Positions 8,954-18,870 are shown, counted from the first letter of the stretch. The stretch: DNA of 43,386 nt from Cecembia sp. (GCF_007126775.1 NZ_SLAP01000208.1:1-43386); one strand, 5' to 3'. Notes: generated from the letters alone by a model not told the origin. Numbers and translations: made by a program.

Positions 8954-8961
8954 CAAAAATA
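8954..8961 (-). promoter_or_regulatory. Possible -7 promoter element for the maoC-like gene
   Basis: On the minus strand the bases read TATTTTTG, matching the Bacteroidota -7 consensus TAnnTTTG. It would place transcription start about 33 bases before the ATG at 8915. No TTG element at the expected -33 spacing was found, so the call is weak. The 287-base divergent gap (8916-9202) otherwise shows only AT-rich sequence. Confidence 0.3.
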
Positions 8962-9202
8962 AGGGTGCTAAATAATTCTAAGAGATTAAGGAAAGCATCT
9001 ATCAATTCTTCTTCACTAGTTTTTTGTTAAGCAATCCACATTTCCTCTTTCAAAAAGAAAGTTTAAACCAACACCAGTCTAACTGTCTCAAATACTGGAC
9101 AATAGGAAGAAAAATATCCATTCCTTTTTTCTGAAAAAAAATTTTATGTTTCTATTTTTTTATTCAACTATATTCCTAAATTTACTGCCTATGCTTTGAA
9201 AT

Positions 9203-11038
9203 ATGAATAAAAAATTTTTCGCCAAAACCATGTTTTTGGCACTTACAGGCTTCTTTTTTTCCTTGCATCTTAAGGCAACAGTTCCGTATTTTTCAATTTT
9301 GTCGCACCATACAGAAATAATCCTCCAAGATGACTACACGGTAACCTATAAGGTTAAAAAATCAACTTTAATTCTTGATAAAAAAGGCTTGGGGCATGGA
9401 AATATACTTATACCTTACAGCGAGATCCACCGTATTATGGCTTTTGAAGGAAGGCTAATTGATCCTTCAAAAGGGCGAGTAGTAAAGAAAATTTCTGCAA
9501 AAGAGCTCTCGGATTATAACAATATTTCAAAGGATGCACTATTCGACGACCAAAGGGTGAAATTCTATGGTATGGGAGAAGAAAAACTTCCTATGATTGT
9601 TGAGGTGGAATATGAAGTGAAGCAGTCAGGTAATTTTTATTTTAACTCATGGTATCCTCTATGGTATTACAACCAAAAAGTGGAAGAAGCCACTCTAGAG
9701 ATAAGATATCCCCAGGCCCTTGGATTAAGGTATCGCAAATATCATTTTGACCTAGCACCTGATTCCAGTCAATTTGGAGATGAGATTTCTTTATCCTGGA
9801 AAATGAAAGGATTAAATCCTTTAGCCAAAGAACAGGAAAATCAAGCCATGTACCTGAAAATTCTACCTAAAAAATTTTCTTTAGAGGGATTTGAGGCTGA
9901 TATGAGTGATTGGAAAAACTTTGGATTATGGTTTGCCAAGCTAATGGTGGGAAAAGGAGAGGTTACAGCCTCATTAAAGGAAGATATCCACAGGCAAGTC
10001 CGTGGATTAGAAAGGGATACTCAAAAAATTGAAGCCCTATACCGCTATTTACAAGAAAACTATCGCTATGTGTACATAGGCTTGGGAATTGACGGCTGGA
10101 TGCCTCAAAATGCAGCACAGGTTCATCAACTCAAATATGGTGAATGTAAGGGACTGACCAACCTGATGAGGTCTATGTTAAAGGAAGTAGGTATAGACTC
10201 ACAATATACTTTGGTAAATGCTGGGGTGAATGAAGAGGACATAGATATTGAATGGTCTTCCAATCAATTCAATCATGCGATTTTAAGGGTTCCATTGGAA
10301 GACCAAACCATCTGGCTGGAATGCACTTCAAAAACCAATCCGGTAGGATTTTTAGGTGAATTTACAAAAAACCGCCACGTTTTAGTAATTACTGAAGATG
10401 GAGGAATAATTGACAAAACACCTGATTACCAAGAACCAGCTTTTAATACATTTTTGACAAAAAATGTTATTGAGTTAAAAGAAGATGGAAATGCCCATAT
10501 CGAAGGGGAATATATTTTTAAAGGGAATCCTTCCAATAATTTTTTAGGCCTTAGAACCACAATGAATGGTAAAGATCAAAAATCTTTTCTCAACCGAAAT
10601 TTAGGGGGAAGTGGTTTACTGATTTTCGATTTTTACTTAGAACATCATGTCGAGAATTTTGTACCAACAGCTAAAATCAATTTTACTGGTGATCTTCAGA
10701 AGTTTGCCCAAAATACTTCAAAAAGGGTCTTAATCCCGCTTAATTGGAAAAAAATCAGCAAGGAAGACTTAATGAATGGGAAACTTTATGTTCATGATAT
10801 TTATGAAATCCATGTTTCAGACAAGCTTGAACCAGAAAATAAACTGCCTCAAATTACAGATTTGAATGAGGAATACTCTCTAAAAATTAACACCTCTTGG
10901 AAAGAAGGTGTGATACGGGTAGAGAAACACCTGGAAACACACTTTACATGTTCTGAAACAGGAAATGACCTTACAGCTCTTTGGCAAAAAGTCAATGTTG
11001 CATCCATCCCATCTATTGTGTTTAAAAAAATAGAATAA
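9203..11038 (+). CDS. Exported DUF3857 protein with transglutaminase-like domain (catalytic residues present)
   Basis: A 611-residue protein with an N-terminal signal peptide (about 1-25). An N-terminal DUF3857 beta domain (about 50-220) is followed by a papain-fold transglutaminase-like core (about 270-385). The putative nucleophile is Cys315 in KYGECKGLTNL and the histidine is His358 in FNHAIL. The third position is WLECTS, so Glu373 stands where Asp is usual in transglutaminases; this variation occurs in the Bacteroidota family. The remainder is predicted beta-rich. It probably acts in the periplasm or on the cell surface as a cysteine peptidase or amide-bond enzyme, with unknown substrate. 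It is separated by two bases from a second DUF3857 gene, whose catalytic residues are lost. Confidence 0.85.
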   Translation: MNKKFFAKTMFLALTGFFFSLHLKATVPYFSILSHHTEIILQDDYTVTYKVKKSTLILDKKGLGHGNILIPYSEIHRIMAFEGRLIDPSKGRVVKKISAKELSDYNNISKDALFDDQRVKFYGMGEEKLPMIVEVEYEVKQSGNFYFNSWYPLWYYNQKVEEATLEIRYPQALGLRYRKYHFDLAPDSSQFGDEISLSWKMKGLNPLAKEQENQAMYLKILPKKFSLEGFEADMSDWKNFGLWFAKLMVGKGEVTASLKEDIHRQVRGLERDTQKIEALYRYLQENYRYVYIGLGIDGWMPQNAAQVHQLKYGECKGLTNLMRSMLKEVGIDSQYTLVNAGVNEEDIDIEWSSNQFNHAILRVPLEDQTIWLECTSKTNPVGFLGEFTKNRHVLVITEDGGIIDKTPDYQEPAFNTFLTKNVIELKEDGNAHIEGEYIFKGNPSNNFLGLRTTMNGKDQKSFLNRNLGGSGLLIFDFYLEHHVENFVPTAKINFTGDLQKFAQNTSKRVLIPLNWKKISKEDLMNGKLYVHDIYEIHVSDKLEPENKLPQITDLNEEYSLKINTSWKEGVIRVEKHLETHFTCSETGNDLTALWQKVNVASIPSIVFKKIE

Positions 11039-11040
11039 AT

Positions 11041-12951
11041 ATGTGTAGAAGCCTGATTTTCACAATCTTTTTGATTGGACTTGTCAACCTTCATATAGAG
11101 GCACAAGAACTTATTTATGGTAGGTATACTACTAAAGAAATAGAATTTGAAGCGGTTGATTTTGAGCCAGAAGCTGATGCAGTGGTCTTGGGTGAAATAA
11201 GCACCAATAAAATTGTTATTCCAGAGTTGGAATCAAATGTTTTAAGAAGGATTAAAATCTTAAAGCCAAGCGGTATTCAACATGGTACTGTAACCATCCC
11301 CTTTTATTCAGGCTCCAATAGCTATGTTAGGATGACAAAAGTCAAGGCACAGGTTACCAATATTGTAGATGGGACGCCTAAGACATTAACTTTAAAGGAA
11401 GGTGATTTTTTTACTGTGGATTTAGGAAATGGCTGGAAAGAAATTCGTTTTACGCTTCCTGATGTACAAGTTGGGTCTATCATAGATTATCAATATTCCA
11501 AAATAGATAAAAGATTGACCATTTTGGAAGGTTGGGTCTTCCAGAACCAAATCCCTACACTCGTGTCGATTTACAGTATTGACATTCCTTCAGAGCTGAA
11601 TTACAGGGTCTTGAGTCAAGGTGAGCAAACGCTAAAGCACAAGTTTGATTGGAAGAAAGATGGAACCTACAAATGGATACTCAAGGATTTAAGGTCATTT
11701 AAAGAAGAACCTTACATGTCCAGTCCAAGTGACTATTATGAAAAAATTGAGTTCCAACTGGCCGGATATGGATTTAGAGGCAGCAACAGTGTTTTCGCAG
11801 ATTGGCCGGAGCTCGCCAAACACATCGTCAATATCGAGAGTTTTAGAAGTTATATTAAACCGAATAAAACCTATACCCAAAAACTTCAGGAACTGAACGT
11901 AGTTGGTGACAATCAACTTCAAATGGCCAAAGCCATTTACGATTATATGCTTGAAAATTATGAATTTGACGGGTATGTAGGCATATTGCCCACAGACCAT
12001 ATCAAACAATTGCTTGAGACCAAGAAAAATTCCAGACCAGAGCTTAATCTTTTACTACTGGCTTATCTGAATCAACACGGAATAGAAGCTGACCCTGTCC
12101 TGATTAGCAGCAAGGGAAATGGCCGGTCAAATATCATCGACAGTCCCTTTGCAGACCAATTCAACCAATTGATTTTAACAGTCATGGCTGACGGAAAGTC
12201 CTATTTTGTAGATGTTACAAATAAAGAAGTCCCTTTTGGTTATTTGCCCGTGGACTTTCATGTAGAAAAAGGATTTCTAATTAAGGACAAGGAAAGCAGG
12301 CTGATTCCAATTCAAGTCAATCACCGATCCGGTATTCAGCAATCTGTCAATTTTAAGCTGGAAGGTGGAAATGATTGGGTATCTGATGCAACCATCCGGT
12401 TTTTAGACTATGATGGAATCAGGATGGATAGACTCAAAGAAAAAAATGGGGAAGAATACTTCCAAAAAGAGACCATGGGTTTCAATATGGATCAAACCCA
12501 AGGCTTTTCCTTTAGCTCTAGAAATGACCCACGCAAAGTAGTGGATATGAAATGGCAAAAAACCTTTTCAACAAACGGAGAGGAGCTGCTTTTCATAGAA
12601 CCATTTTTGTATTCAAGGTTTTCAGAAAACCCATTTCAAGCTGATAGCAGGACTTTTCCAATTGACTTCTACCATGGATTCCTGGACAATTTCAACACCA
12701 GTATTGATATTCCAGATGGGTATGAATTGGACGATTTTCCTGAAGATGTTTCGGTTGCCTTGACCAACGGAACATTTTCATTCAATTATAAAGTGACAGC
12801 CATGGAGAATACGGTAAAAATAAATTCCACAATTGACTTAAAGCAGCATGTTCTGCCTGCAATTCTGTATCAGGATCTTAAGTATTTTATGGAAATTGTC
12901 ACCAGTAAGTTAAAGGAACCGGTAGTTTTGAGAAAAACTACTTTGCCATAA
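11041..12951 (+). CDS. Exported DUF3857 protein with degenerate transglutaminase-like domain
   Basis: A 636-residue paralogue of the preceding protein, with a signal peptide (ending HIEAQ, about residue 22). DUF3857 is at about 45-230 and a transglutaminase-like fold at about 280-400. Aligned by eye with its neighbour, the cysteine segment reads KNSRPELNLLLL, with Arg332 in the cysteine position. The histidine segment reads FNQLIL, with Gln376 in place of His; only the third residue survives, as Asp in YFVDVTN. It is therefore probably not catalytic and may bind substrate or partner the active neighbour. The two-base spacing indicates one operon and probable coupled translation. No terminator is evident after it. 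Confidence 0.82.
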   Translation: MCRSLIFTIFLIGLVNLHIEAQELIYGRYTTKEIEFEAVDFEPEADAVVLGEISTNKIVIPELESNVLRRIKILKPSGIQHGTVTIPFYSGSNSYVRMTKVKAQVTNIVDGTPKTLTLKEGDFFTVDLGNGWKEIRFTLPDVQVGSIIDYQYSKIDKRLTILEGWVFQNQIPTLVSIYSIDIPSELNYRVLSQGEQTLKHKFDWKKDGTYKWILKDLRSFKEEPYMSSPSDYYEKIEFQLAGYGFRGSNSVFADWPELAKHIVNIESFRSYIKPNKTYTQKLQELNVVGDNQLQMAKAIYDYMLENYEFDGYVGILPTDHIKQLLETKKNSRPELNLLLLAYLNQHGIEADPVLISSKGNGRSNIIDSPFADQFNQLILTVMADGKSYFVDVTNKEVPFGYLPVDFHVEKGFLIKDKESRLIPIQVNHRSGIQQSVNFKLEGGNDWVSDATIRFLDYDGIRMDRLKEKNGEEYFQKETMGFNMDQTQGFSFSSRNDPRKVVDMKWQKTFSTNGEELLFIEPFLYSRFSENPFQADSRTFPIDFYHGFLDNFNTSIDIPDGYELDDFPEDVSVALTNGTFSFNYKVTAMENTVKINSTIDLKQHVLPAILYQDLKYFMEIVTSKLKEPVVLRKTTLP

Positions 12952-13018
12952 TCGGCATTTTTCTAAAGTTTCAATATCCGTTTAATTCCGTTTTCTTTGT
13001 ATTATAATTCTCCAAAAA

Positions 13019-13840
13019 ATGGATAAAGAGAAAGGTATACCCAAGTACATCCATGGCTATGAAGCCATAGAACAAGAGCGCCTTAAAGAACAAGCCAAGG
13101 TCATAGAACGCCCAATTTATGACTTCATTGACTTTTCTCATGTAAATGAATTGCTGGAAATTGGTAGTGGGGTAGGCGCTCAGACTGAGGTACTATTGCG
13201 AAGATTTCCACATCTTTCCATTACCGGAGTGGAATATGAGTCCCGACAGATCAAGAAGGCTAAAGAAAATATGGATTTCCTCGGCCATGGCTCTGAAAAA
13301 GTTCGCTTTATCCAACAGGATGCAACAGATCTACAACTAGATGGCACCTTTGACGGTGTTTTTATATGTTGGGTCTTAGAGCACATTCCTGATCCTGTGA
13401 GGGTTTTAAAAAGCATGAAGCCTTTCCTGAAGAATAATGCAGTTGTTTCCATTACAGAAGTCTTCAACAGCACCTTTTACATCTATCCTTACTTGTCTGA
13501 AGTAATGGAATATTGGCATATTTATAATAATTACCAAGTTGCCATCGGTGGTGATCCTCAAGTTGGAGCAAGACTGGGAAGCTTATTGGAGGAGTCAGGT
13601 TACAAGAACATTGACTTAAGGAGCGGAGGCTTTCACTTGGACAAAAGAACAAGAGCGGAGAAAAAAAAAGTATTTTCTTATTGGAAAAACCTGATAAGCT
13701 CAGGGGCCTCTCAGCTTCTTGAAAGTGGCTTGGTTACCAGAGAACAGGTGATCGCCATGCAGGCCGGTATGGACAGGTTAATGGATATGCCTGATTCTGT
13801 TTTCTATTACAGGTTCATCCAAGCCACTGCTTTTGCTTAA
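13019..13840 (+). CDS. Class I SAM-dependent methyltransferase
   Basis: A cytoplasmic 273-residue protein with a Rossmann-type methyltransferase core. Motif I is LLEIGSGVGAQTEVLL at about residues 43-58. The acidic post-I strand is ITGVEYES, the adenine-contact region FIQQDATDL, and motif IV DGVFICWVLEHIPDP. A C-terminal extension (about 170-273) is helical and probably provides substrate specificity. The family does not reveal the acceptor; a small-molecule methyltransferase is most likely. The stop is only four bases from the mtgA ATG, so the two are probably cotranscribed. Confidence 0.85.
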   Translation: MDKEKGIPKYIHGYEAIEQERLKEQAKVIERPIYDFIDFSHVNELLEIGSGVGAQTEVLLRRFPHLSITGVEYESRQIKKAKENMDFLGHGSEKVRFIQQDATDLQLDGTFDGVFICWVLEHIPDPVRVLKSMKPFLKNNAVVSITEVFNSTFYIYPYLSEVMEYWHIYNNYQVAIGGDPQVGARLGSLLEESGYKNIDLRSGGFHLDKRTRAEKKKVFSYWKNLISSGASQLLESGLVTREQVIAMQAGMDRLMDMPDSVFYYRFIQATAFA

Positions 13841-13844
13841 GGGA

Positions 13845-14540
13845 ATGAAAATCATCAAAGGAATTTTCAGGATATTAATTAAAATCATTTTATGGTTTTT
13901 CATTCTGAGTATTGGCTTTACTGTGCTTTACCGATTTGTTCCTGTTCCCATTACCCCTTTAATGGTCATTAGACTTTACGAGCAAGCAAAGGACGAGAAG
14001 AAAGTGCTTCGCCTGTACAAGGACTGGGTATCCATGCAAAAAATTTCGAAACACGTTCCTCAAGCGGTGGTGGCTGCAGAAGACCAGAAGTTTTTGACCC
14101 ATAAAGGTTTTGACTGGGAAGCCATGGAAAAAGCCTGGGAGCAAAATAAGAAAGGAAAAAGAATTAAAGGTGCCTCTACCATATCCCAACAAACCGCTAA
14201 AAATGTCTTTTTATGGCCAGGAAGAACCTTAGTCCGAAAAGGATTAGAAGCATATTTCACCTTTTTGATAGAATTCATTTGGCCAAAAGCGCGCATCATG
14301 GAGGTTTACCTTAATGTGATTGAAATGGGGGAAGGAATTTATGGCATAGAGGCCGCAGCCCAACACTATTTCAAAAAACCTGCTGAAAAACTGACCCGCA
14401 ATGAAGCAGCATTGATTGCTGCCGTTTTACCCAATCCAAGGCGATGGAATCCATCCAGACCCACCCCTTACATTCAAGGAAGGCAGGTTTGGATACTTAG
14501 ACAAATGAATAACCTCCAGCCGGTGGGGATGGGGCTGTAG
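13845..14540 (+). CDS. mtgA: Monofunctional biosynthetic peptidoglycan transglycosylase MtgA
   Basis: A GT51 enzyme that polymerises lipid II into glycan strands at the periplasmic face of the inner membrane. Residues 8-30 form a single membrane anchor. The catalytic glutamate is Glu79 in VVAAEDQKF. Other GT51 motifs follow: GASTISQQTAKN, EVYLNVIEMG (second glutamate) and NEAALIAAVLPNP. There is no transpeptidase domain, and the 231-residue length fits MtgA. The ATG at 13845 is preferred; a TTG at 13833 in the same frame would overlap the methyltransferase by eight bases and add four residues. The 171-base gap to the convergent GH3 gene contains no convincing terminator. Confidence 0.93.
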   Translation: MKIIKGIFRILIKIILWFFILSIGFTVLYRFVPVPITPLMVIRLYEQAKDEKKVLRLYKDWVSMQKISKHVPQAVVAAEDQKFLTHKGFDWEAMEKAWEQNKKGKRIKGASTISQQTAKNVFLWPGRTLVRKGLEAYFTFLIEFIWPKARIMEVYLNVIEMGEGIYGIEAAAQHYFKKPAEKLTRNEAALIAAVLPNPRRWNPSRPTPYIQGRQVWILRQMNNLQPVGMGL

Positions 14541-14711
14541 TTTCTATTGAGCTAAGTGCAAATTTCCACAGTTTACTTTTTTGAAATAGTATCGACTCTA
14601 AGGCTAGCTTACAACTTATTCAACGATGCTCTCCGGAATTTTTAAGATTTAGTTCGAAAATATAGAAAAAACTTTAATCTATACTTAACCTGAATCAGTC
14701 GCATCAATTCC

Positions 14712-16229
14712 TCAAATCAGACTCAAAACTTCATCGATATGCTCCCGGGTATTGGATAATCTAGGGACTTTATTCTGTCCACCCAATTTACCTTTTTGTC
14801 TGAGCCATTTCTCAAACAGACCCTCTTCTGAAAAATGCACTTTGGGCTGGCTCAAAGCCAAATCCTTATACCTTTTGGCATCATAATCAGAATTGATTTC
14901 CCTCAATTTCTGATCCAGTACAGCCGTGAATTTTTCCTTATCATCGGGGAATTTTTTGAATTCGATCACCCACTCGTGTGCTCCTTTGCTGGAAGAATCT
15001 CCAAAATAGACAGGAGCTGCGGTAAAGTTGGTGATAGTGGCACCTGTAGCCTCTGAAGCAGCTTGGACGGCCCTTTCCGCATTTTCTACGATCACCTCTT
15101 CCCCAAATGCATTGATAAAATGCTTTGTTCTGCCGGAAATTTTAAAGCGGTAAGGTTTTATACTGGTAAACTTGACCGTATCTCCGATTTTGTACCTCCA
15201 TAAACCTGCATTGGTTGAAATAATAATTGCATAGTTTTTACCTATTTCAACTTCAGAAAGTGGAATTACTTTTGGGTTTTGTTTTTCCCAATCTTCCATG
15301 GGAATAAATTCATAGAATATACCGTAATCAAGCATCAAAAGCATTTCTTCCGAATTTTTTTGATCCTGAATTCCAAAAAATCCTTCTGAGGCATTGTATG
15401 TTTCCATATATCGCATCTTATCTGATGGAATGAGTTCATGAAACAAACTCCTATAAGGTCCAAATGCCACCGCTCCGTGGAAAAACACCTCCAGATTGGG
15501 CCAAACCTCCAAAATATTATCCGCATTTTTCAATTCCAAAATCCGTTGCAGTAATACGATGGTCCAAGTGGGTACGCCTGAAATACTGACCACATTTTCA
15601 TTCATAACTTCCCAGGCCATTTTTTCAATTTTACTTTCCCATTCTTGCATCAAGGCAATTTCTAAACTTGGTGTGCGGGCAAACTGTACCCACAGCGGCA
15701 AATTTTGCATGATTACGGCTGATATATCTCCTACTTGGATTTCACTTTGGGAATCAATAGGGTTCTTGCTGAGACTACCTCCTATACTGAGACTTTTTCC
15801 TGAAAAGAGACGGCTATCAGGATAGTTATTGACATAAAGGGTGATCATGTCCTTCCCCCCCTTAAAATGACAATTCTCTAAGGCTTCTTCTGAAACGGGT
15901 ATGTATTTACTCCTACTGGAAGTGGTACCTGATGACTTAGAAAACCAAAGGATTTCAGAAGGCCAAAGCAGATTCCTTTCCCCTTTCATTATCCTCTCAA
16001 AATACGGTTGCAATTCTTCATATCCTTGAATAGGTACCTTGCTGGCAAAGTCTTCGTATCGCCTAATACTCTGGAAACCATACTGCTTCCCAAAGGTTGT
16101 TCTTCTGGCTGATTGAATCAAATCTTCAAAAGTATCCTCTTGGACCTCAACCGGGTTTTTTTTGAAATTTTCTATCTGACCTATCCGGTTTTTAAAAATC
16201 CAGGTCATAAAAGAATTGACTGCCTCCAT
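14712..16229 (-). CDS. Bacterial GH3-family acyl-adenylating (acyl-acid amido synthetase-like) enzyme
   Basis: A 505-residue member of the ANL superfamily related to plant GH3 auxin/jasmonate-amido synthetases. Nucleotide motif I is SSGTTSSRSKYIPVS, motif II is YNASEGFFGIQ, and motif III includes GLWRYKIGDTVKF followed by RTKHFINAFGEEV. Plant GH3 enzymes adenylate a carboxylic acid and join it to an amino acid; the bacterial substrates are unknown, and nothing here implies auxin chemistry. Its ATG shares one base with the lptB stop (TAATG), so translation is coupled to the lipopolysaccharide-export ATPase. That suggests, but does not prove, a role in envelope lipid or acyl metabolism. It is the last gene of the recJ-lptB-GH3 unit. 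Confidence 0.88.
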   Translation of the reverse strand: MEAVNSFMTWIFKNRIGQIENFKKNPVEVQEDTFEDLIQSARRTTFGKQYGFQSIRRYEDFASKVPIQGYEELQPYFERIMKGERNLLWPSEILWFSKSSGTTSSRSKYIPVSEEALENCHFKGGKDMITLYVNNYPDSRLFSGKSLSIGGSLSKNPIDSQSEIQVGDISAVIMQNLPLWVQFARTPSLEIALMQEWESKIEKMAWEVMNENVVSISGVPTWTIVLLQRILELKNADNILEVWPNLEVFFHGAVAFGPYRSLFHELIPSDKMRYMETYNASEGFFGIQDQKNSEEMLLMLDYGIFYEFIPMEDWEKQNPKVIPLSEVEIGKNYAIIISTNAGLWRYKIGDTVKFTSIKPYRFKISGRTKHFINAFGEEVIVENAERAVQAASEATGATITNFTAAPVYFGDSSSKGAHEWVIEFKKFPDDKEKFTAVLDQKLREINSDYDAKRYKDLALSQPKVHFSEEGLFEKWLRQKGKLGGQNKVPRLSNTREHIDEVLSLI

Positions 16230-16966
16230 TAGTTAAATACTTTTCTTTTGAGTTCAAAATGCTGGCCAAGATACACTCTTCTTACTTGTTCATCTGCTGC
16301 CAATTCCTCGGCTGTTCCTGCTTTGAGTAATCTTCCTTCAAACATTAGGTAAGCCCTGTCAGTAATGGATAAAGTTTCATTGACATTGTGATCGGTAATC
16401 AATATACCAATATTTTTGGTTTTCAATTTCGCTACTATAGTCTGTATCTCTTCTACTGCAATTGGATCTACTCCTGCAAAGGGTTCATCCAAAAGCACGA
16501 ATTTTGGATCCACCGCCAAAGCCCTGGCTATTTCGGTCCTTCTTCTTTCACCTCCTGACAATACCATCCCCAAATTTTTTCTTACATGGGTCAAGCTAAA
16601 TTCCTCAAGAAGACTCTCCATTTTTTCCTTCATCGCTGCTTTGCTCATTTTGGTCATCTCCAAGACTGCCATGATATTTTCCTCCACTGAGAGTTTTCTG
16701 AAAACAGAAGCTTCCTGAGCAAGATAGCCTATACCCAATTTTGCCCGCTTATACATCGGTAAATCCGTAATATCCTGCTCATCCAAAAAAATTTTCCCTT
16801 CATTGGGCCTGATCAAGCCTACAATCATATAAAAAGAGGTGGTTTTACCCGCTCCATTTGGACCTAACAAACCCACTATCTCTCCTTGCTCCACATCCAC
16901 AGAGATATCGTTGACCACCTTTCTGCCTTTGTAAATTTTTATTAAACTTTCTGCCCTAAGCTTCAT
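16229..16966 (-). CDS. lptB: Lipopolysaccharide export ABC transporter ATPase LptB
   Basis: The cytoplasmic ATPase that drives LptFG extraction of lipopolysaccharide from the inner membrane. In its 245 residues, Walker A is [13 protein letters not shown], the signature is [15 protein letters not shown], Walker B is [13 protein letters not shown], and the switch histidine is in [28 protein letters not shown] is a typical LptB start. The ATG at 16966 is used; the frame extends only to a TTG at 16975 inside recJ. The ATG lies one base past the recJ stop, and the lptB stop overlaps the GH3 start. lptC, lptF and lptG are not in this window. Confidence 0.95.
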   Translation of the reverse strand: MKLRAESLIKIYKGRKVVNDISVDVEQGEIVGLLGPNGAGKTTSFYMIVGLIRPNEGKIFLDEQDITDLPMYKRAKLGIGYLAQEASVFRKLSVEENIMAVLEMTKMSKAAMKEKMESLLEEFSLTHVRKNLGMVLSGGERRRTEIARALAVDPKFVLLDEPFAGVDPIAVEEIQTIVAKLKTKNIGILITDHNVNETLSITDRAYLMFEGRLLKAGTAEELAADEQVRRVYLGQHFELKRKVFN

Positions 16967-16967
16967 A

Positions 16968-18692
16968 TCAGTCAAATTTAATATCCTTCACGTATAACTG
17001 AAGGCTACTGTTATTTCTAAAAGTATTCTCTCTGATCTCAAATGCCAAATCAAATCGCATTTTTCGCATCAGCATTTTATAAATAATCTCATCAGGATAA
17101 GTGATTTTATCTGCCATACCAAAAGCAATACACACAGGCTTGGTCTCCTGACCATCCTGCACCACATTAAATCTAAGGTGTCTGTCTTTAAGGATACGGA
17201 CATTTTCAGCATATACCTGGCTTAGTTTGAATATGGGTTCCGGATTTCCTGGACCAAAAGGTGCCATTTGCTTCAAAATCTTATAAAATTTATAATTGAT
17301 CTGATCCAGTAATATTTCATCATCAATTTCTAAAACGGGCTTCAAATGGATCTCGCTGATCCTCGAACTGACCACTTCTTCAAATTTGGCCTGAAATGCA
17401 GGAACATTGTCTACAGCGAGGGTTAGACCTGCCGCATATTTATGTCCTCCAAACTGTTCCAACAAATCACTACATTCTGAAATGGCTTCATAAATGTCAA
17501 AGTCAAATACCGACCTCGCACTACCTGTTGCCTTGTTATTGGACTCAGTAAGAATAATCGTGGGTCTGTAATACCTCTCAATACACCTAGAGGCAACAAT
17601 ACCAATCACTCCTTTATGCCAATCTTCCTTGAAAAGAACAGTAGTCTTCATCTGTTGAACCGCTTCCATACTTTGGATCATAGAAAGTGCCTCTTTGGTA
17701 ATGTTTTCATCAAAATTTTTCCTCGCAGCATTCACGGTATCTACCGATTCTGCCCTGGATAAAGCATCTTCCAAATCTTGGGAGATCAACAGTTCTACTG
17801 AAGCTTTAGCATGTTCCAAACGCCCGGAAGCATTAATTCTAGGACCTATTTTAAATACAATATCTGATATTTCAATCTCTTTCTCAATTTTACTGCGTAA
17901 GATCAATGCCTTTATGCCAGGTCTTGGATTATTATTGATCCTTTCAATTCCATAAAAGGTTAAAATCCTGTTTTCTCCTGTAATCGGGACAATATCCGCT
18001 GCTATGCTGATGGCCAAGAGATCCAAGAAAGCCATTACTTTTCCATTGGCTTCTCCCCTAAGGGAAGAAAATGCCTGAATAAGCTTAAATCCCACTCCAC
18101 AACCACTCAGCTCCTTATAAGGATAAGTGCAATCTCCCCTTTTGGGGTCCAGAATGGCTGCGGCAGGCGGAAGGGATTCTCCAGGTGTATGGTGATCGCA
18201 AATGATAAAATCTACTCCCAAATCCTTTGCCAAACCTACTTTTGAAATGGCTTTGATTCCACAATCAAGAGAAATTATCAATTTGAAGTTGTTTTCTGCA
18301 GCAAACCTCACCCCTTTTTCGGAAATCCCATACCCTTCCTTATACCGGTCAGGAATATAAAAGTCCACATGCTGATAGAATTGGCGCAGATAACCATACA
18401 TCATGGCTACTGAAGTAGTTCCATCTACGTCATAGTCTCCGTAAACCAGTATTTTTTCTTCATTTTCAATGGCTTTGGCCAACCTACTCACTGCTTTGTC
18501 CATGTCCTTCATCAACATGGGATCATGCAACTTATCCAGATCCGGTCTGAAATAATCTTTGGCTTTCTGAAAAGTGTCAATCCCTCTTTTCACCAGCATA
18601 TTGGCCAAAGTAGGATTTACGTTAATTTCTTTGCTCAGAGATGCTACAATGACAGGCTCAGCTTTTTCCCTGATCATCCATTTGTACTCCAT
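16968..18692 (-). CDS. recJ: Single-stranded-DNA-specific 5'-3' exonuclease RecJ
   Basis: A DHH/DHHA1 phosphoesterase of 574 residues that degrades 5'-ended single strands in recombinational and mismatch repair. The visible motifs are [11 protein letters not shown] (about residue 83), [14 protein letters not shown] with the DHH triad (about 160), and [12 protein letters not shown]. The DHHA1 region has [13 protein letters not shown] and [12 protein letters not shown]. The OB-fold portion at the C-terminus (about 460-574) is present, so the protein is complete. It is first in an operon with lptB and the GH3 gene. No convincing promoter was found in the gap upstream. Confidence 0.95.
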   Translation of the reverse strand: MEYKWMIREKAEPVIVASLSKEINVNPTLANMLVKRGIDTFQKAKDYFRPDLDKLHDPMLMKDMDKAVSRLAKAIENEEKILVYGDYDVDGTTSVAMMYGYLRQFYQHVDFYIPDRYKEGYGISEKGVRFAAENNFKLIISLDCGIKAISKVGLAKDLGVDFIICDHHTPGESLPPAAAILDPKRGDCTYPYKELSGCGVGFKLIQAFSSLRGEANGKVMAFLDLLAISIAADIVPITGENRILTFYGIERINNNPRPGIKALILRSKIEKEIEISDIVFKIGPRINASGRLEHAKASVELLISQDLEDALSRAESVDTVNAARKNFDENITKEALSMIQSMEAVQQMKTTVLFKEDWHKGVIGIVASRCIERYYRPTIILTESNNKATGSARSVFDFDIYEAISECSDLLEQFGGHKYAAGLTLAVDNVPAFQAKFEEVVSSRISEIHLKPVLEIDDEILLDQINYKFYKILKQMAPFGPGNPEPIFKLSQVYAENVRILKDRHLRFNVVQDGQETKPVCIAFGMADKITYPDEIIYKMLMRKMRFDLAFEIRENTFRNNSSLQLYVKDIKFD

Positions 18693-18781
18693 AAAGCTAA
18701 ATTACTAAAGTAAGCGGCTATTTGGGATAGATCAAGCCCATTTATTTTTGAAAGGTGGTAATTTTGGAAGGCTTAATAAAA

Positions 18782-18810
18782 AATCCTGGCCAATTGAATT
18801 GGCCAGGATT
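18782..18810 (-). terminator. Strong intrinsic terminator downstream of the VPS10-like gene
   Basis: A perfect 14-bp inverted repeat (AATCCTGGCCAATT / AATTGGCCAGGATT) is centred on one G. On the minus strand it is followed by TTTTTTATT, the usual U-tract, and it lies about 60 bases past the stop at 18871. TGATTTTT on the other side makes it potentially bidirectional. It isolates the beta-propeller gene from recJ. Confidence 0.85.
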
Positions 18811-18870
18811 TGATTTTTCAAGAGAAATTTTGAATTTCTCCTTTCTTCTGTTTTTTTGAATCAAAAAGGC

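Noticed and set aside
14541-14711. Possible small RNA or terminator between mtgA and the GH3 gene
   Set aside because: Only a four-base stem (TAAG/CTTA) was found; nothing supports an RNA gene.
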